64,000 nucleotides of DNA from Streptomyces sp. NBC_01262 (GCF_036226365.1 NZ_CP108462.1:8846001-8910000), one strand, 5' to 3'; counted from the first letter of the stretch, positions 36,196 through 45,866 are shown. Made by a program: numbers and translations. Notes: generated from the letters alone by a model not told the origin.

Positions 36196-37082
36196 CCGAC
36201 CACCGCGAAGCGGAAGCCGCCCCGGCGCAGCCGGATGCGGCCACCCCCGGCGCCAGCGCCGGCGTTACCGCGGCCGACGCCGCAGACGCCGCCCGCCTCG
36301 TCTCCTTCGGCCTGCAGCCCAAGCTCCTCCCCGCCCGTGACGCGGAATACGCCGAGCTCATCCGCCGCCACCGCGAGGACCCCCCGTTCGCCCGCCTCGC
36401 CGACGCCGTGGCCGCAGGCCTCGGCCTCGTCGTCCTGGAGGTCTCGCCCCGCGCCGGCATGGCCGTGGCCGCAGCCGAGGACTCCGTCTTCGCGGTCCGC
36501 ATGGGCGACTACTCACGCCGCGCGGCCTCCGACGCCGGCGACCGCTTCCTGCACGGCCTCGCGCACCTCGCCACCGCCGCCATGGCCTTCCCCCGCCCGG
36601 AGGATCTCGCCGACGACGGCTACATCGGCCGGATCACGGTCAACGGCGTCGACGCCTTCGTGCGGCAGGCCTGCCGCCGGCTGGAGGAGACGGCCGACGC
36701 CCAGGGCGAGAACACCGACCCGGCCAGCGACGCGCCCGGCCTTGAGGCCGCCTGGCGGGTGTACGTACGCCGCAGCGCGACCGGCGCGACCAAGGACGCC
36801 CGCCGCCTCGCGGGCTCGACGACGGGCATTGTCGGCAAGGCGGTCGCGTTCCTCGTTGACTCCGGCTTCCTGCAGCGCACCGGTGACGAGGCCGGAGGCA
36901 CGTACCGGACCACCGCCCGCTACCAGCTGCAGGTCCGCGACATGGCGGGCAACGCCGCCATGGCCGAGCTGCTGGAGCTCGGCGTGGTCCCGGTCACCGA
37001 CGGGTCCGCGACGCTGCTGCCACCTGACGACGCGGAGGCGACCGACCTCGTCGCCGACGCAGGCCTGCCCTTCCACTCCTAG
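36192..37082 (+). CDS. KITE-like winged-helix subunit (JetB/MksE-like)
   Basis: A 296-residue protein with ATGA overlap to the upstream gene. After a disordered Ala-rich N-terminus (1-40) it shows two winged-helix-like units: one around residues 60-150, and one at about 200-265 (STTGIVGKAVAFLVDSGFLQ, then TYRTTARYQLQVRDMA with the wing and following strand). Tandem winged helices are the hallmark of KITE proteins that join the kleisin to SMC heads. It lies between the kleisin-like and SMC-like genes, as in jetABC and mksFEB. No enzymatic motif is seen. Confidence 0.62.
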   Translation: MTDHREAEAAPAQPDAATPGASAGVTAADAADAARLVSFGLQPKLLPARDAEYAELIRRHREDPPFARLADAVAAGLGLVVLEVSPRAGMAVAAAEDSVFAVRMGDYSRRAASDAGDRFLHGLAHLATAAMAFPRPEDLADDGYIGRITVNGVDAFVRQACRRLEETADAQGENTDPASDAPGLEAAWRVYVRRSATGATKDARRLAGSTTGIVGKAVAFLVDSGFLQRTGDEAGGTYRTTARYQLQVRDMAGNAAMAELLELGVVPVTDGSATLLPPDDAEATDLVADAGLPFHS

Positions 37083-37105
37083 AACGAATCACGAGAGCCG
37101 CCGCC

Positions 37106-40100
37106 ATGTACGAGCTGTCCCGGGTCCGCCTCTACTCCATCGGGCCTGCCGGTGCGCGCTATGCCGACACCGTCCTGGACCTGCGCGGAGTCGGCGAGCC
37201 GGTGCCGCAACCCGCACCTGCGCAGGCCGAGTTCTTCGAGGATGAGCCGACCGGGCCGCCGCGCCGCCCGGCCCCCGCGGGCGTGCTCTTCCTGGAGAAC
37301 GGCGGCGGCAAGTCCGTCCTGCTCAAGCTGATCTTCTCGGTCATGCTGCCGGGCCACCGCAACACGCTCGGCGGCGCGAGCTCCGGCGTGCTGCGCAAGT
37401 TCCTGCTGGCCGACGACTGCGGCCATGTCGCCCTGGAGTGGCAGCACACGGTCACCGGCGAGCTGGTCGTCGTCGGCAAGGTCAGCGAGTGGCGGGGCCG
37501 CCAGGTCTCGTCCGACCCGCGCAAGTTCGCCGAGGCCTGGTACTCCTTCCGCCCGGGGCCGGGGCTGAACCTGGACTCCCTCCCGGTAGCCGAGTCCAGC
37601 GCGGTGCGGCCACCCGTCGAAGGCGCCTCCGGCGCGCGCGGCCGCCGCCGCACGATGAAGGGCTTTCGCGACGCGATCACCGATGCCGGGAAGTTCTACA
37701 CCCACCTGGACGTGGTCTGGGAGGAGATCCACGACCGCTGGAACGAGCACCTCGGCGAGCTGGGCCTGGACCCCGAACTGTTCCGCTACCAGCGGGAGAT
37801 GAACGCCGACGAGGGCGAGGCCGCCGGTCTCTTCGCGGTCAAGAAGGACTCCGACTTCACCGACCTGCTCCTGCGCGCGGTCACCGACACCCGGGACACC
37901 GACGGCCTCGCCGACCTCGTGCACGGCTTCGCAGGAAAGCTCGGCCGCCGCTCCGAGCTCACCGCCGAACGCGACTTCACCGCCGGCTCGCTCGAACTCC
38001 TCCAGCGCATCGTGGACACCGCCGCCGCCCGCGAGCAGGCACGCGGCGTCCACACCCAGTCCGAACGCCGCACGCGCGCACTGGCCCGCAGACTGTCCGC
38101 CCGGGCCAAGGAGGAGCGCGGCCGCGCCACCGAACTCGCCCAGAGCATGGCGACCGCCGCCCACGCCGTCACCGACGCCGAACAGGCTCGGGGCCGCAGC
38201 GCTCTGGTCGCCGCCGAGCTGGCCTACCGCCACGCGTCCCTCGCCCTGGCCGCCGCAGACAAGGGCGCCGCCGGGCTCAAGCGCGAGCTGGGCGACGCCC
38301 GCACCCTGCACTCCGCCTGGCAGGCCGCAGAGACCGTGCTGCGTCACCGCGCCGCCGCCGACCGCCTCGCCCGCGTCACCACCGCCATCCGCGACGCCGA
38401 GCGCGACGCCGCCCCGGCGCTGGCCGCCCGTACGAAGGCCGCCGGCGACCTCGTACGCGCCCTGCACGCGGCCGCCGACGACGCGGACGCGCAGGCCGAC
38501 GCCGAGGAGGAGCGCTCGGCCGGGCTCCAGGAGCGGTCCGAGGCCGCCCACCGCGACGCGACCGCCGCCGCGACCGGCGCGCAGCGCGCCCGCAGCGAGG
38601 CCGGCCACCTCGGCCAGCGCCTGGCAGAGGTCGAGCAGGAGACCGCGGAGGCCGTACGGGCCGGCTGGCTCGACGACACCGCCCCCGACGCCGACCCGGC
38701 CCGCGCCGCCCTGGAGGCCTCCGACGCCGAACGGGCCGCCACGGCCGCCGCCGAGACCGCCCGCGAGGCTGCCCGCCGCGCCGCAGACACCGCCCGCGAG
38801 GCCGCCGACGAGGACTCGCGCGCACAGCTCGCCGCCGCCCGCGCGGCCGACGCCCTGGCCGCCGCGGAGGCCGCCCACTCGGCCGAGTCCGCGGTCGCCG
38901 AGGCGCTCGCGTCCGAGCCCCGGCTCGCCGAGCTGCTGAGCCACCCCGCGACCGAGCCCCTCGAACTCGACGCCGCGGCCGACCCGTTGCGCGAGCTGCT
39001 GGAGGCGGCCGTCGCCTCCGCCGAGCGCCAGCTGTTCGAGCTGCGTACGTCCGCCGCCGACGACGCCCGCATCCTCGGCGCCCTCGGCGACGGCGGGCTG
39101 CTCCCGCCCGGCCCGGATGTGCTGGCCACCGTCGAGTACCTCGGCGAGCACGGCATCCCCGCCCTGCCCGGCTGGCGCTACCTCGCCCAGGCCGTGCCCC
39201 CCGCCGACCACGCCGCCGTGCTGGCCGCCCGCCCCGAACTGGTCGACGGCGTCGTGGTCACCGACCCGGGCACCCACGCCCGCGCCCGCGAAGTGCTCGC
39301 GCAGGCCGCGCTGCTGCCCCGCTCCACCGTTGCGGTGGGCACGGCGGCGGCGCTGCTGGCCCCGCCGCCGGCGACCGACGCCGAGCGGGAGGTCTTCCTC
39401 GTACCGCCGAACCCGGCCATGCACGACGAGCAGGCGGCCGACGGCGAACGCCAGGCCCTGCGGACCCGCGCCACCGCCCGCGAGGAGGAGATCCGCACCC
39501 TCGCCGCCCGGCTCACCCACGACCGCACCCTCGCCGCCCGCCTGGCCTCCTGGCGTACCGGCTGCCCGCCGGGCAGGCTCACCGAGCTGGCCGAAGCCGT
39601 GGACGCGGCCCGGGAGAGCGCCCGCACCGCGCGCGAGGAGCTCACCGCCGCCCGCGCGGCCCGCGCGGAGGCGGAGGAGACCTCGGCGGAGGCCGCGAAG
39701 ATCCGCGACGCCCGCCAGGAGAGCGCCCAGCAGGCCCGCCGCGCGGCCGACGCCCTCGCGGGCCTGGCCTTCCGGCTGCGTGAGCGCGCCAACTGGCAGC
39801 GCCGCACGCGCGAGCTGGCCGAGGACGCGGCGGAGTCCGAGACCCGCGCCGAGATGTGCCTTGCGATGGCGCGGGCCGCGGACGAGGACCGCCGCGCCGC
39901 CCAGCGCGGCGCCGACGACGCCCGGCGGACCGCGCGCGTGCTGCGCGCCGAGCGCTCCGAGATCGCGGGAGCGCCGGACGAGGCGGCCGACGGGGAGAAC
40001 GACGCGCCCTCGGCCGAATCGCTGCCCGCCCTGCGCGAGGCGTACCGGGCCGCCTCCCAGCTCTACGAGAAGGTGGGCGTCGGCGCCGACCTGCGCGCGG

Positions 40101-41671
40101 AGCAGGCCCGAGCCGAGAGCTCCGAGAACTCGGCGCTGGCCGAACTGGAGCGCCTCAGCAACAAGGTCCGCACCCGCGCCGCCCAGCTCCTCCAGGGCCC
40201 CGACGGCGCCGACGGCCCGTCCCGGCAGGCCGCCGCCGCCCGGGCCGACCAGCTCGTGCAGACCATCGAGTCCCGTGCCTCCACCGCCAGCGAGCAACTG
40301 GGCCGCCTGCGCGGCGAGTCCGAGCGTCTCGCGCCCGCAGGCGGCGGGACGCACACCGATCTGCCCGAGGACCTGGTGCCGCGCGACGCAGAACACGCCC
40401 AGGAACTGCTGCGCGGCGCCAACACCGAACTCGCCACGCGCACCGACGCCTTGGAGCTGGCGCGCACCGAGCACGCGACCCTGGTCCGCGCCCACCGGTC
40501 CGCCGAGGACGCGGCCGGCGGCTTCGACGAACTGGCCGCCCTCCTGCGCGACCTGCTCCGCGACGGCCCACAGCACAGCGCGCAGGACGACGAGCAGGAC
40601 CCGGAGCCGTACTCCGGCACCCTGGAGGAGGCCCGTACCGCCGCCGCCGAGGCCCGCCGGGGCCTGCGCGGCTGCGCCGCCGATCTGTCCGCCGCCGAGG
40701 CGCAGCTGCGCGAGGCCTCCGACATCCTCGTACGCCACGCCAACGCGGCCCGCTACGAGCAGGTGAGGACCCCCGCGCGGCAGCAGATCCGCGAACTGCC
40801 CGCCGCCGCACTCCCCGAGCACGCCGCCGCCTGGTCGGCGGCCTTCGCGCCGCGCCTGCGCGTGCTGACCGACGAGCTGGAGCAGCTGGAGCGCAACCGC
40901 GACAGCATCGTCGACCGGCTGCGCGGCCTGGTCGAGTCCTCGCTCGCCACCCTGCGCTCCGCGCAGCGGCTGTCCCGGCTGCCCGAGGGACTGGGGGAGT
41001 GGTCGGGGCAGGAGTTCCTGCGGATCCGCTTCGAGGACCCGGACCATGCCACCCTCACCGAACGCCTCGGCGAGGTGATCGACGAGGCGACCCGCGCCGC
41101 CGTCCGCAAGAACTCCGACCTGCGCCGCGACGGCATGTCACTGCTGCTGGCAGGCGTCTCGGCCGCGTTGCAGCCCAAGGGCATCGCGGTCGAGATCCTC
41201 AAGCCGGACGCCGTGCTGCGCGCCGAGCGCGTCCCCGTCGGGCAGATGGGCGATGTGTTCTCCGGTGGCCAGCTGCTCACCGCCGCCATCGCGCTCTACT
41301 GCACGATGGCGGCCCTGCGCAGCAACGACCGGGGCCGCGACCGGCACCGCCACGCGGGCACGCTCTTCCTGGACAATCCGATCGGCCGGGCCAACGCCAC
41401 GTATCTGCTGGAGCTGCAGCGCGCGGTGGCCGACGCGCTGGGCGTCCAGCTGATCTACACGACCGGCCTGTTCGATACCACCGCACTGGCCGAATTCCCG
41501 TTGGTCGTACGGCTGCGCAATGACGCGGACCTGCGCGCCGGCCTGAAGTACATCAGCGTCGAGGAGCACCTGCGGCCGGGTCTGCCCGTCCAGGACCCGG
41601 ACAGCGAGCCGGTGCACGGCGAGATCACCGCCACCCGGATGTTCAAGCGCCCGGCCGAACAACCCGTGTGA
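37106..41671 (+). CDS. SMC/MukB-like coiled-coil ATPase (JetC/MksB-like)
   Basis: A 1521-residue ATPase. The Walker A segment FLENGGGKSVLLKL (near residue 65) lacks the first glycine of GxxxxGKS. Two very long Ala/Arg/Glu-rich coiled coils (about 300-610 and 760-1300) flank a globular hinge-like part (LPPGPDVLATVEYLGEHGIP to VGTAAALL). The C-terminal head has the ABC signature DVFSGGQLLTAA (near 1385) and Walker B GTLFLDNP (near 1420), where Asn replaces the usual catalytic Glu. It is the final gene of a three-gene operon. Loop-extruding plasmid-defence or chromosome-organising roles are possible. No JetD/MksG nuclease gene follows. Confidence 0.75.
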   Translation: MYELSRVRLYSIGPAGARYADTVLDLRGVGEPVPQPAPAQAEFFEDEPTGPPRRPAPAGVLFLENGGGKSVLLKLIFSVMLPGHRNTLGGASSGVLRKFLLADDCGHVALEWQHTVTGELVVVGKVSEWRGRQVSSDPRKFAEAWYSFRPGPGLNLDSLPVAESSAVRPPVEGASGARGRRRTMKGFRDAITDAGKFYTHLDVVWEEIHDRWNEHLGELGLDPELFRYQREMNADEGEAAGLFAVKKDSDFTDLLLRAVTDTRDTDGLADLVHGFAGKLGRRSELTAERDFTAGSLELLQRIVDTAAAREQARGVHTQSERRTRALARRLSARAKEERGRATELAQSMATAAHAVTDAEQARGRSALVAAELAYRHASLALAAADKGAAGLKRELGDARTLHSAWQAAETVLRHRAAADRLARVTTAIRDAERDAAPALAARTKAAGDLVRALHAAADDADAQADAEEERSAGLQERSEAAHRDATAAATGAQRARSEAGHLGQRLAEVEQETAEAVRAGWLDDTAPDADPARAALEASDAERAATAAAETAREAARRAADTAREAADEDSRAQLAAARAADALAAAEAAHSAESAVAEALASEPRLAELLSHPATEPLELDAAADPLRELLEAAVASAERQLFELRTSAADDARILGALGDGGLLPPGPDVLATVEYLGEHGIPALPGWRYLAQAVPPADHAAVLAARPELVDGVVVTDPGTHARAREVLAQAALLPRSTVAVGTAAALLAPPPATDAEREVFLVPPNPAMHDEQAADGERQALRTRATAREEEIRTLAARLTHDRTLAARLASWRTGCPPGRLTELAEAVDAARESARTAREELTAARAARAEAEETSAEAAKIRDARQESAQQARRAADALAGLAFRLRERANWQRRTRELAEDAAESETRAEMCLAMARAADEDRRAAQRGADDARRTARVLRAERSEIAGAPDEAADGENDAPSAESLPALREAYRAASQLYEKVGVGADLRAEQARAESSENSALAELERLSNKVRTRAAQLLQGPDGADGPSRQAAAARADQLVQTIESRASTASEQLGRLRGESERLAPAGGGTHTDLPEDLVPRDAEHAQELLRGANTELATRTDALELARTEHATLVRAHRSAEDAAGGFDELAALLRDLLRDGPQHSAQDDEQDPEPYSGTLEEARTAAAEARRGLRGCAADLSAAEAQLREASDILVRHANAARYEQVRTPARQQIRELPAAALPEHAAAWSAAFAPRLRVLTDELEQLERNRDSIVDRLRGLVESSLATLRSAQRLSRLPEGLGEWSGQEFLRIRFEDPDHATLTERLGEVIDEATRAAVRKNSDLRRDGMSLLLAGVSAALQPKGIAVEILKPDAVLRAERVPVGQMGDVFSGGQLLTAAIALYCTMAALRSNDRGRDRHRHAGTLFLDNPIGRANATYLLELQRAVADALGVQLIYTTGLFDTTALAEFPLVVRLRNDADLRAGLKYISVEEHLRPGLPVQDPDSEPVHGEITATRMFKRPAEQPV

Positions 41672-42101
41672 GGCTTGGCGTGGCCGCGCGGCGGGCCTGC
41701 CGCCGTGCGCGCCGCCGCTCGCGGCGCAGGGCGCGCGCCGCGCTGCTGGGGCTGGAGACGACTCCGTTGCGCTGGTTCCACACCTGCCGGGTGATCCAGA
41801 CATCCAGCACGGACCAGGTGGCGACCACGGTGCCGATCACGGTGAACAGCATCGCGGGCGCCGACAGCCAAGAGTCGGCCACCGCCGCCAGCGTCGCCAC
41901 CATCGCCCCGATCAGCGTGACGGATGCTATGAGTACTGCCCGGACGGCCGCATTCCGCACCGGATCGGGCATCCGGGGCCTGCCGACCGGTTCCTGGATC
42001 CACAGTCCGTGACGGCGGCGTGCCGCCGGAATGTCGCGATCCAGCGCATCCCCGACAAGATCACCGGGTTCGGGCGCGGACAGACGCGGTTCGGTGTCCA
42101 T
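41643..42101 (-). CDS. Small two-helix membrane protein
   Basis: A 152-residue protein starting at ATG 42101, with AGGGAG nine bases upstream. Two adjacent hydrophobic segments (AVLIASVTLIGAMVATLAAV and AMLFTVIGTVVATWSVLDVW, about 70-125) predict a hairpin in the membrane. A very Arg-rich C-terminal tail (ARALRRERRRARRQARRAA) follows. I do not recognise the family. It converges on the SMC-like gene and overlaps its end by 29 bp. An in-frame ATG further upstream would add about 34 residues. Confidence 0.65.
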   Translation of the reverse strand: MDTEPRLSAPEPGDLVGDALDRDIPAARRRHGLWIQEPVGRPRMPDPVRNAAVRAVLIASVTLIGAMVATLAAVADSWLSAPAMLFTVIGTVVATWSVLDVWITRQVWNQRNGVVSSPSSAARALRRERRRARRQARRAATPSLTRVVRPGA

Positions 42102-42447
42102 GAATACTGCTCCCTGCGGCATACCGATTTCGTACGATGCCGGACGGGTGATGCCCGACTCAATGTCGGCTGCCCGTTTTCGCACGATCCATTCCAGAGT
42201 CATTCCGGACGCATCGCGGCACGGTGGCCACGTTGACACCACGATCGGGGATCGCCGAAAGTTCCCGCCACAGTGCCATTTCGGCCAGCCGTGGCATTTC
42301 CGCATCCACCCGAAACGCATCGTCCCCGCACAACAGGGGCACAGAGACGTTCGAGTTGGTCACGGCGCAGTAGTAGGCTCGCGCCGTCGATTGACGATTG
42401 ACGACGGAAAAAGACCACCCTTGAACGGGGTTGACGTTGGGGAGGCC
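42102..42447. other. 346-bp region before the conservon
   Basis: This region lies between the small membrane protein and cvnA. It holds a possible -10 box TAGGCT (42374-42379). A stem CCGTCG/CGACGG (42384-42407) has a loop that contains the direct repeat ATTGACG twice and is followed by GAAAAAG. No other gene is evident. Confidence 0.5.
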
Positions 42448-45033
42448 ATGCGCTTTCGCGGTACGACGATCCGGCGGAAGATCGTGGCGCTGCTGCTCAT
42501 TCCGCTGCTGTCCCTCACCGCCCTCTGGGCCTTTGCCGCGACACTGACCGGCAGCCAGGTGTGGGGCATGCTCGGCATCACGCAGACCGTCGACAATCTC
42601 GCCCACCCCGTGGAGGACGCCATCGGGGCGGTGCAGGGGGAGCGCCGCGCCGCGCTGGTCTTCCTGGCCGATCCCCGTCGCTCCGACGCCCGGACCGCGC
42701 TGCTGAGCCGGGAGAGCACCACCGACAAGGCCGTCGACCTGCTGAACACCCAGGCCGCGTCGTCGGACAACCGGTCCAACCTGAGTTCGGAGTCCAAGCG
42801 CCGCCTCGACCTGGTCACCAAGGGCTTCGGGACGCTGGACGCCCTGCGCAGCAAGGTCGTCGACGGCACCATCGAGCGCATCGACGCCTACGAGGCGTAC
42901 AACGCGACGGTCGATCCCGGCTACGGATTCCTCGCCTCGATCAACACGATGGAGAACATCGCCATCGACCGGCAGATCCGCGCCCTGACCAGCGTCGTGC
43001 AGGCGACCGAGGACATCAGCCGCGAGGACGCCCTGATGGCGGCCGCCATCACCGCCGGCCGAACCAGCCCACAGGAGCAGCTCGCCTTCACGTACGCCGT
43101 CGCCGAGCAGCGGGCGCACTACCGGGACAACCTCGACCGCCTCGGCGCCGAGGAGCGGTCCCTGTTCGACGACTTCTGGAACGGCACCGACGGCCAGGCC
43201 CTGAAGACCGCCGAGGACAAGGTGGTCGCGGCCGGCGCCGCCGGAGCGCCGCGCGCGGCCGACCGGGCCGCCTGGCAGAAGAGCGCCTCCACCGCGCTCA
43301 CCGACCTCGACGAGATCGCCGACCAGGCCCGCGATGTGCAGAAGAACCGCGTCGAGCCGTTCTCCATCCGCCTGATGGTCCAGGCCGGGGCCGCCGGCGG
43401 TCTCGGCCTGATCGCGGTCATCGCCACGGTCATCGTCTCCGTACGCATCGGCCGCGGCCTCATCCGCGACCTGTCCCGCCTGCGCAAGGACGCCCAGGAG
43501 GTCTCCGGCACCCGGCTGCCGCGCGTCATGCGCAGGCTCGCGGCCGGTGAGGAGGTGGACGTCGAGACCGAGGCGCCCCGCCTGGAGTACTCCCCGGACG
43601 AGGTCGGCCAGGTCGGCAAGGCGCTCAACACCCTGCAACGGGCGGCCGTCGAGGCCGCCGTGCGACAGGCCGACATGCGCAAGGGCGTTTCCGAGGTCTT
43701 CGTCAACCTCGCCCGCCGCAGCCAGGTGCTGCTCCACCGTCAGCTCACCCTCCTGGACGCCATGGAACGGCGTACCGAGGACCCGCGCGAACTCGGCGAC
43801 CTCTTCCGCCTGGACCACATGACCACGCGCATGCGGCGCCACGCCGAGGGCCTGGTCATCCTCTCCGGCGCCGTCCCGTCCCGGCAGTGGCGCAAGCCCG
43901 TCCAGCTCATGGACGTCGTGCGCGCGGCGGTCGCCGAGGTCGAGGACTACGAACGGGTCGAGGTGCGCAGGCTGCCCCGGCTCGCCGTCACCGGGCCCGC
44001 CGTCGCCGACCTCACCCACCTGATCGCCGAACTCATCGAGAACGCCACGGTGTTCTCGCCCCCGCACACCACCGTCCAGGTGCACGGCGAACCGGTCAGC
44101 AACGGCTTCGCCCTGGAGGTCGACGACCGCGGTCTCGGGCTGACCCCCGACGCCATGCTCGAAGCCAACCTCCGGCTCGCCGAGACCCCCGAGTTCGAGC
44201 TCTCCGACACCGACCGCCTCGGCCTGTTCGTGGTCAGCCGGCTCGCCCAACGCCAGGGCGTACGCGTCTCCCTGCGCCCGTCCCCGTACGGCGGCACCAC
44301 CGCCGTCGTCCTGGTCCCGTCGGCGCTCCTCGCCGAAGGCGCCGCGGACACCGGGGAGGTCCGCATCGGCGAACTGGAGCTGGCGAAGGCACTGGGCGAC
44401 ATCACGGACGAGGACGAGGACGTCCGCAGCCGCACGACCGAGCACAGCTTCCGGCAGTGGGGCCTTACACCGGACCGCGACGAGCAGCACGAGCCTCCCC
44501 GGGAGCACCGCCGCCACGCGGCCCCGGCCCCGGCTCCCGTCGTGCAGCCGCAGCCCGCCCTGTCCGCCGGGACCTCCGGCGATCCGGACGAGCTCTCCGT
44601 ACTGCCGCGACGGCGCCGACCCCCGGTGCTGGTCGCCGAGAACGGCCGCTCCCTGGCGGAGGTCCCGCGCCAGGCGTCCGGCCCCGCCGCCCTCGCAGGC
44701 CCGCCCCCCTCGGAGCCGGCCGCCCCCTCGGGCCCGGCGCCCCAGAGCCTGCCCCGCCGAGTCCGGCAGGCCAGCCTGGCCCCGCAGTTGCGCACCGACA
44801 GCACCGGCGAGACCGAGCGGCCCACCGCCCCGGAGACACCCGGCGGCGGGTCGCCAGAGCGCACCCCCGAGGAGATCAGGGCGAGGATGTCCTCGATCCA
44901 GCGCGGATGGCAGCGCGGCCGGCGGCACTCCGAGGACCCCCCGGACGTTGCACGAGCAGCCACAGACGACGCCCGACCTGCACCTACGGGCGACAACGCA
45001 CCAAGATCCATCACGGAGGGGAACGGTCCATGA
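42448..45033 (+). CDS. cvnA: Conservon sensor-kinase-like protein CvnA
   Basis: An 861-residue membrane protein. A first membrane helix (about 12-34) is followed by a 300-residue extracellular nitrate-sensor-like domain, a second helix (AGGLGLIAVIATVIVSVRIG, about 315-335) and a HAMP-like linker. A GHKL ATPase domain follows with the N-box ELIENATVFSPP and G-boxes DDRGLGL and RLGLFVVSRLA. The last 220 residues are Pro/Ser/Glu-rich and disordered. It heads a cvnABCD operon, in which the kinase-like protein, roadblock, DUF742 and GTPase form a membrane complex that regulates development and antibiotics. The stop overlaps cvnB by 4 bp. Confidence 0.93.
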   Translation: MRFRGTTIRRKIVALLLIPLLSLTALWAFAATLTGSQVWGMLGITQTVDNLAHPVEDAIGAVQGERRAALVFLADPRRSDARTALLSRESTTDKAVDLLNTQAASSDNRSNLSSESKRRLDLVTKGFGTLDALRSKVVDGTIERIDAYEAYNATVDPGYGFLASINTMENIAIDRQIRALTSVVQATEDISREDALMAAAITAGRTSPQEQLAFTYAVAEQRAHYRDNLDRLGAEERSLFDDFWNGTDGQALKTAEDKVVAAGAAGAPRAADRAAWQKSASTALTDLDEIADQARDVQKNRVEPFSIRLMVQAGAAGGLGLIAVIATVIVSVRIGRGLIRDLSRLRKDAQEVSGTRLPRVMRRLAAGEEVDVETEAPRLEYSPDEVGQVGKALNTLQRAAVEAAVRQADMRKGVSEVFVNLARRSQVLLHRQLTLLDAMERRTEDPRELGDLFRLDHMTTRMRRHAEGLVILSGAVPSRQWRKPVQLMDVVRAAVAEVEDYERVEVRRLPRLAVTGPAVADLTHLIAELIENATVFSPPHTTVQVHGEPVSNGFALEVDDRGLGLTPDAMLEANLRLAETPEFELSDTDRLGLFVVSRLAQRQGVRVSLRPSPYGGTTAVVLVPSALLAEGAADTGEVRIGELELAKALGDITDEDEDVRSRTTEHSFRQWGLTPDRDEQHEPPREHRRHAAPAPAPVVQPQPALSAGTSGDPDELSVLPRRRRPPVLVAENGRSLAEVPRQASGPAALAGPPPSEPAAPSGPAPQSLPRRVRQASLAPQLRTDSTGETERPTAPETPGGGSPERTPEEIRARMSSIQRGWQRGRRHSEDPPDVARAATDDARPAPTGDNAPRSITEGNGP

Positions 45034-45452
45034 CCGCACCATCGAGCGCGACCCGCGAGCTGAGCTGGCTTCTGGACGACCTGGTGAGCCGAGTGGCGAG
45101 CATACGCAAGGCACTGGTCCTCTCCGGCGACGGACTGGCCACCGGAGCCTCCGAAGGCCTCTCCCGCGAGGACGCCGAACACCTCGCCGCCGTGGCCTCC
45201 GGCTTCCACAGCCTCGCCAAGGGCGTCGGCCGGCACTTCGACGCCGGTTCGGTCCGCCAGACCATGGTCGAGCTGGACGAGGCCTTCCTCTTCGTCACCG
45301 CCGCCGGCGACGGCAGCTGCCTCGCGGTGCTCACCGACTCCGACTCCGACGTCGGCCAGGTCGCCTACGAGATGGCCCTCCTGGTCAAGCGGGTCGGCGC
45401 GCACCTCGCCACCGCCCCCCGTGCCGATGGCGGCGCCTCCCGGGTGGTGTGA
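45030..45452 (+). CDS. cvnB: Conservon roadblock/LC7 protein CvnB
   Basis: A 140-residue roadblock/LC7-fold protein. The family stretch ELSWLLDDLVSRVASIRKAL is followed by VLSGDGLATGASEG and the C-terminal AYEMALLVKRVGAHL. It probably acts as a dimeric GTPase-activating or adaptor subunit for CvnD, as roadblock proteins do for MglA-type GTPases. ATGA overlap links it to cvnA, and a GTGA overlap is possible with cvnC. GGAGGGGAA precedes the start within cvnA. Confidence 0.94.
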   Translation: MTAPSSATRELSWLLDDLVSRVASIRKALVLSGDGLATGASEGLSREDAEHLAAVASGFHSLAKGVGRHFDAGSVRQTMVELDEAFLFVTAAGDGSCLAVLTDSDSDVGQVAYEMALLVKRVGAHLATAPRADGGASRVV

Positions 45453-45865
45453 CCGGGGACATGACTTCTGACGGGGACCGCTGGTACGACGACGACGCCG
45501 GGCACGTGGTGCGGCCGTACGCGATGACGCGCGGCCGGACCACCCACGCAGCCGAGGACCGGCTCGACCTGATCGCCCTGGTGGTCGCCGAGTCCCGCTA
45601 CGAGGACTCGCCCACCGGCACGCATCCCGACACCGACCGCACCCTGTCGCCCGAGCATCTCGACATCATCGAGCGCTGCCGGACCCGGCCGACGTCCGTC
45701 GCGGAACTCGCGGCGGACCTCGACCTCCCGCTGGGCGTCGTACGGGTGCTCATCGGCGACCTGCTCGACTCCCGGCTCGTCCACGTCAGCAGGCCCGTCC
45801 CGCCGGCCGAGCTGCCGGACGAGAGCCTGCTGCGCGAGGTGATCAACGGGCTTCGGGCGCTCTGA
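45449..45865 (+). CDS. cvnC: Conservon DUF742 protein CvnC
   Basis: A 138-residue DUF742 protein. Motifs are VVRPYAMTRGRT, LSPEHLDIIERC and the winged-helix-like SVAELAADLDLPLGVVRVLI, then GDLLDSRLV. GTG 45449 overlaps the cvnB stop by 4 bp; ATG 45461 with GGGGA close upstream is the alternative (134 residues). DUF742 proteins are the third conserved conservon component and are thought to bridge CvnB and CvnD. Unusually for the operon, a 139-bp gap separates it from cvnD. Confidence 0.92.
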   Translation: MTGDMTSDGDRWYDDDAGHVVRPYAMTRGRTTHAAEDRLDLIALVVAESRYEDSPTGTHPDTDRTLSPEHLDIIERCRTRPTSVAELAADLDLPLGVVRVLIGDLLDSRLVHVSRPVPPAELPDESLLREVINGLRAL

Positions 45866-45866
45866 C
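45851..45866 (+). repeat. 16-bp direct repeat, copy 1 (end of cvnC)
   Basis: CTTCGGGCGCTCTGAC spans the cvnC stop. An identical copy at 46010-46025 encodes the start of cvnD in another frame. Confidence 0.7.

Noticed and set aside
37079..41047. A 1322-codon open frame on the minus strand opposite the SMC-like gene
   Set aside because: It is a Gly/Val/Ala-rich shadow caused by high GC and third-position bias. The plus strand holds clear ATPase motifs over the same span.
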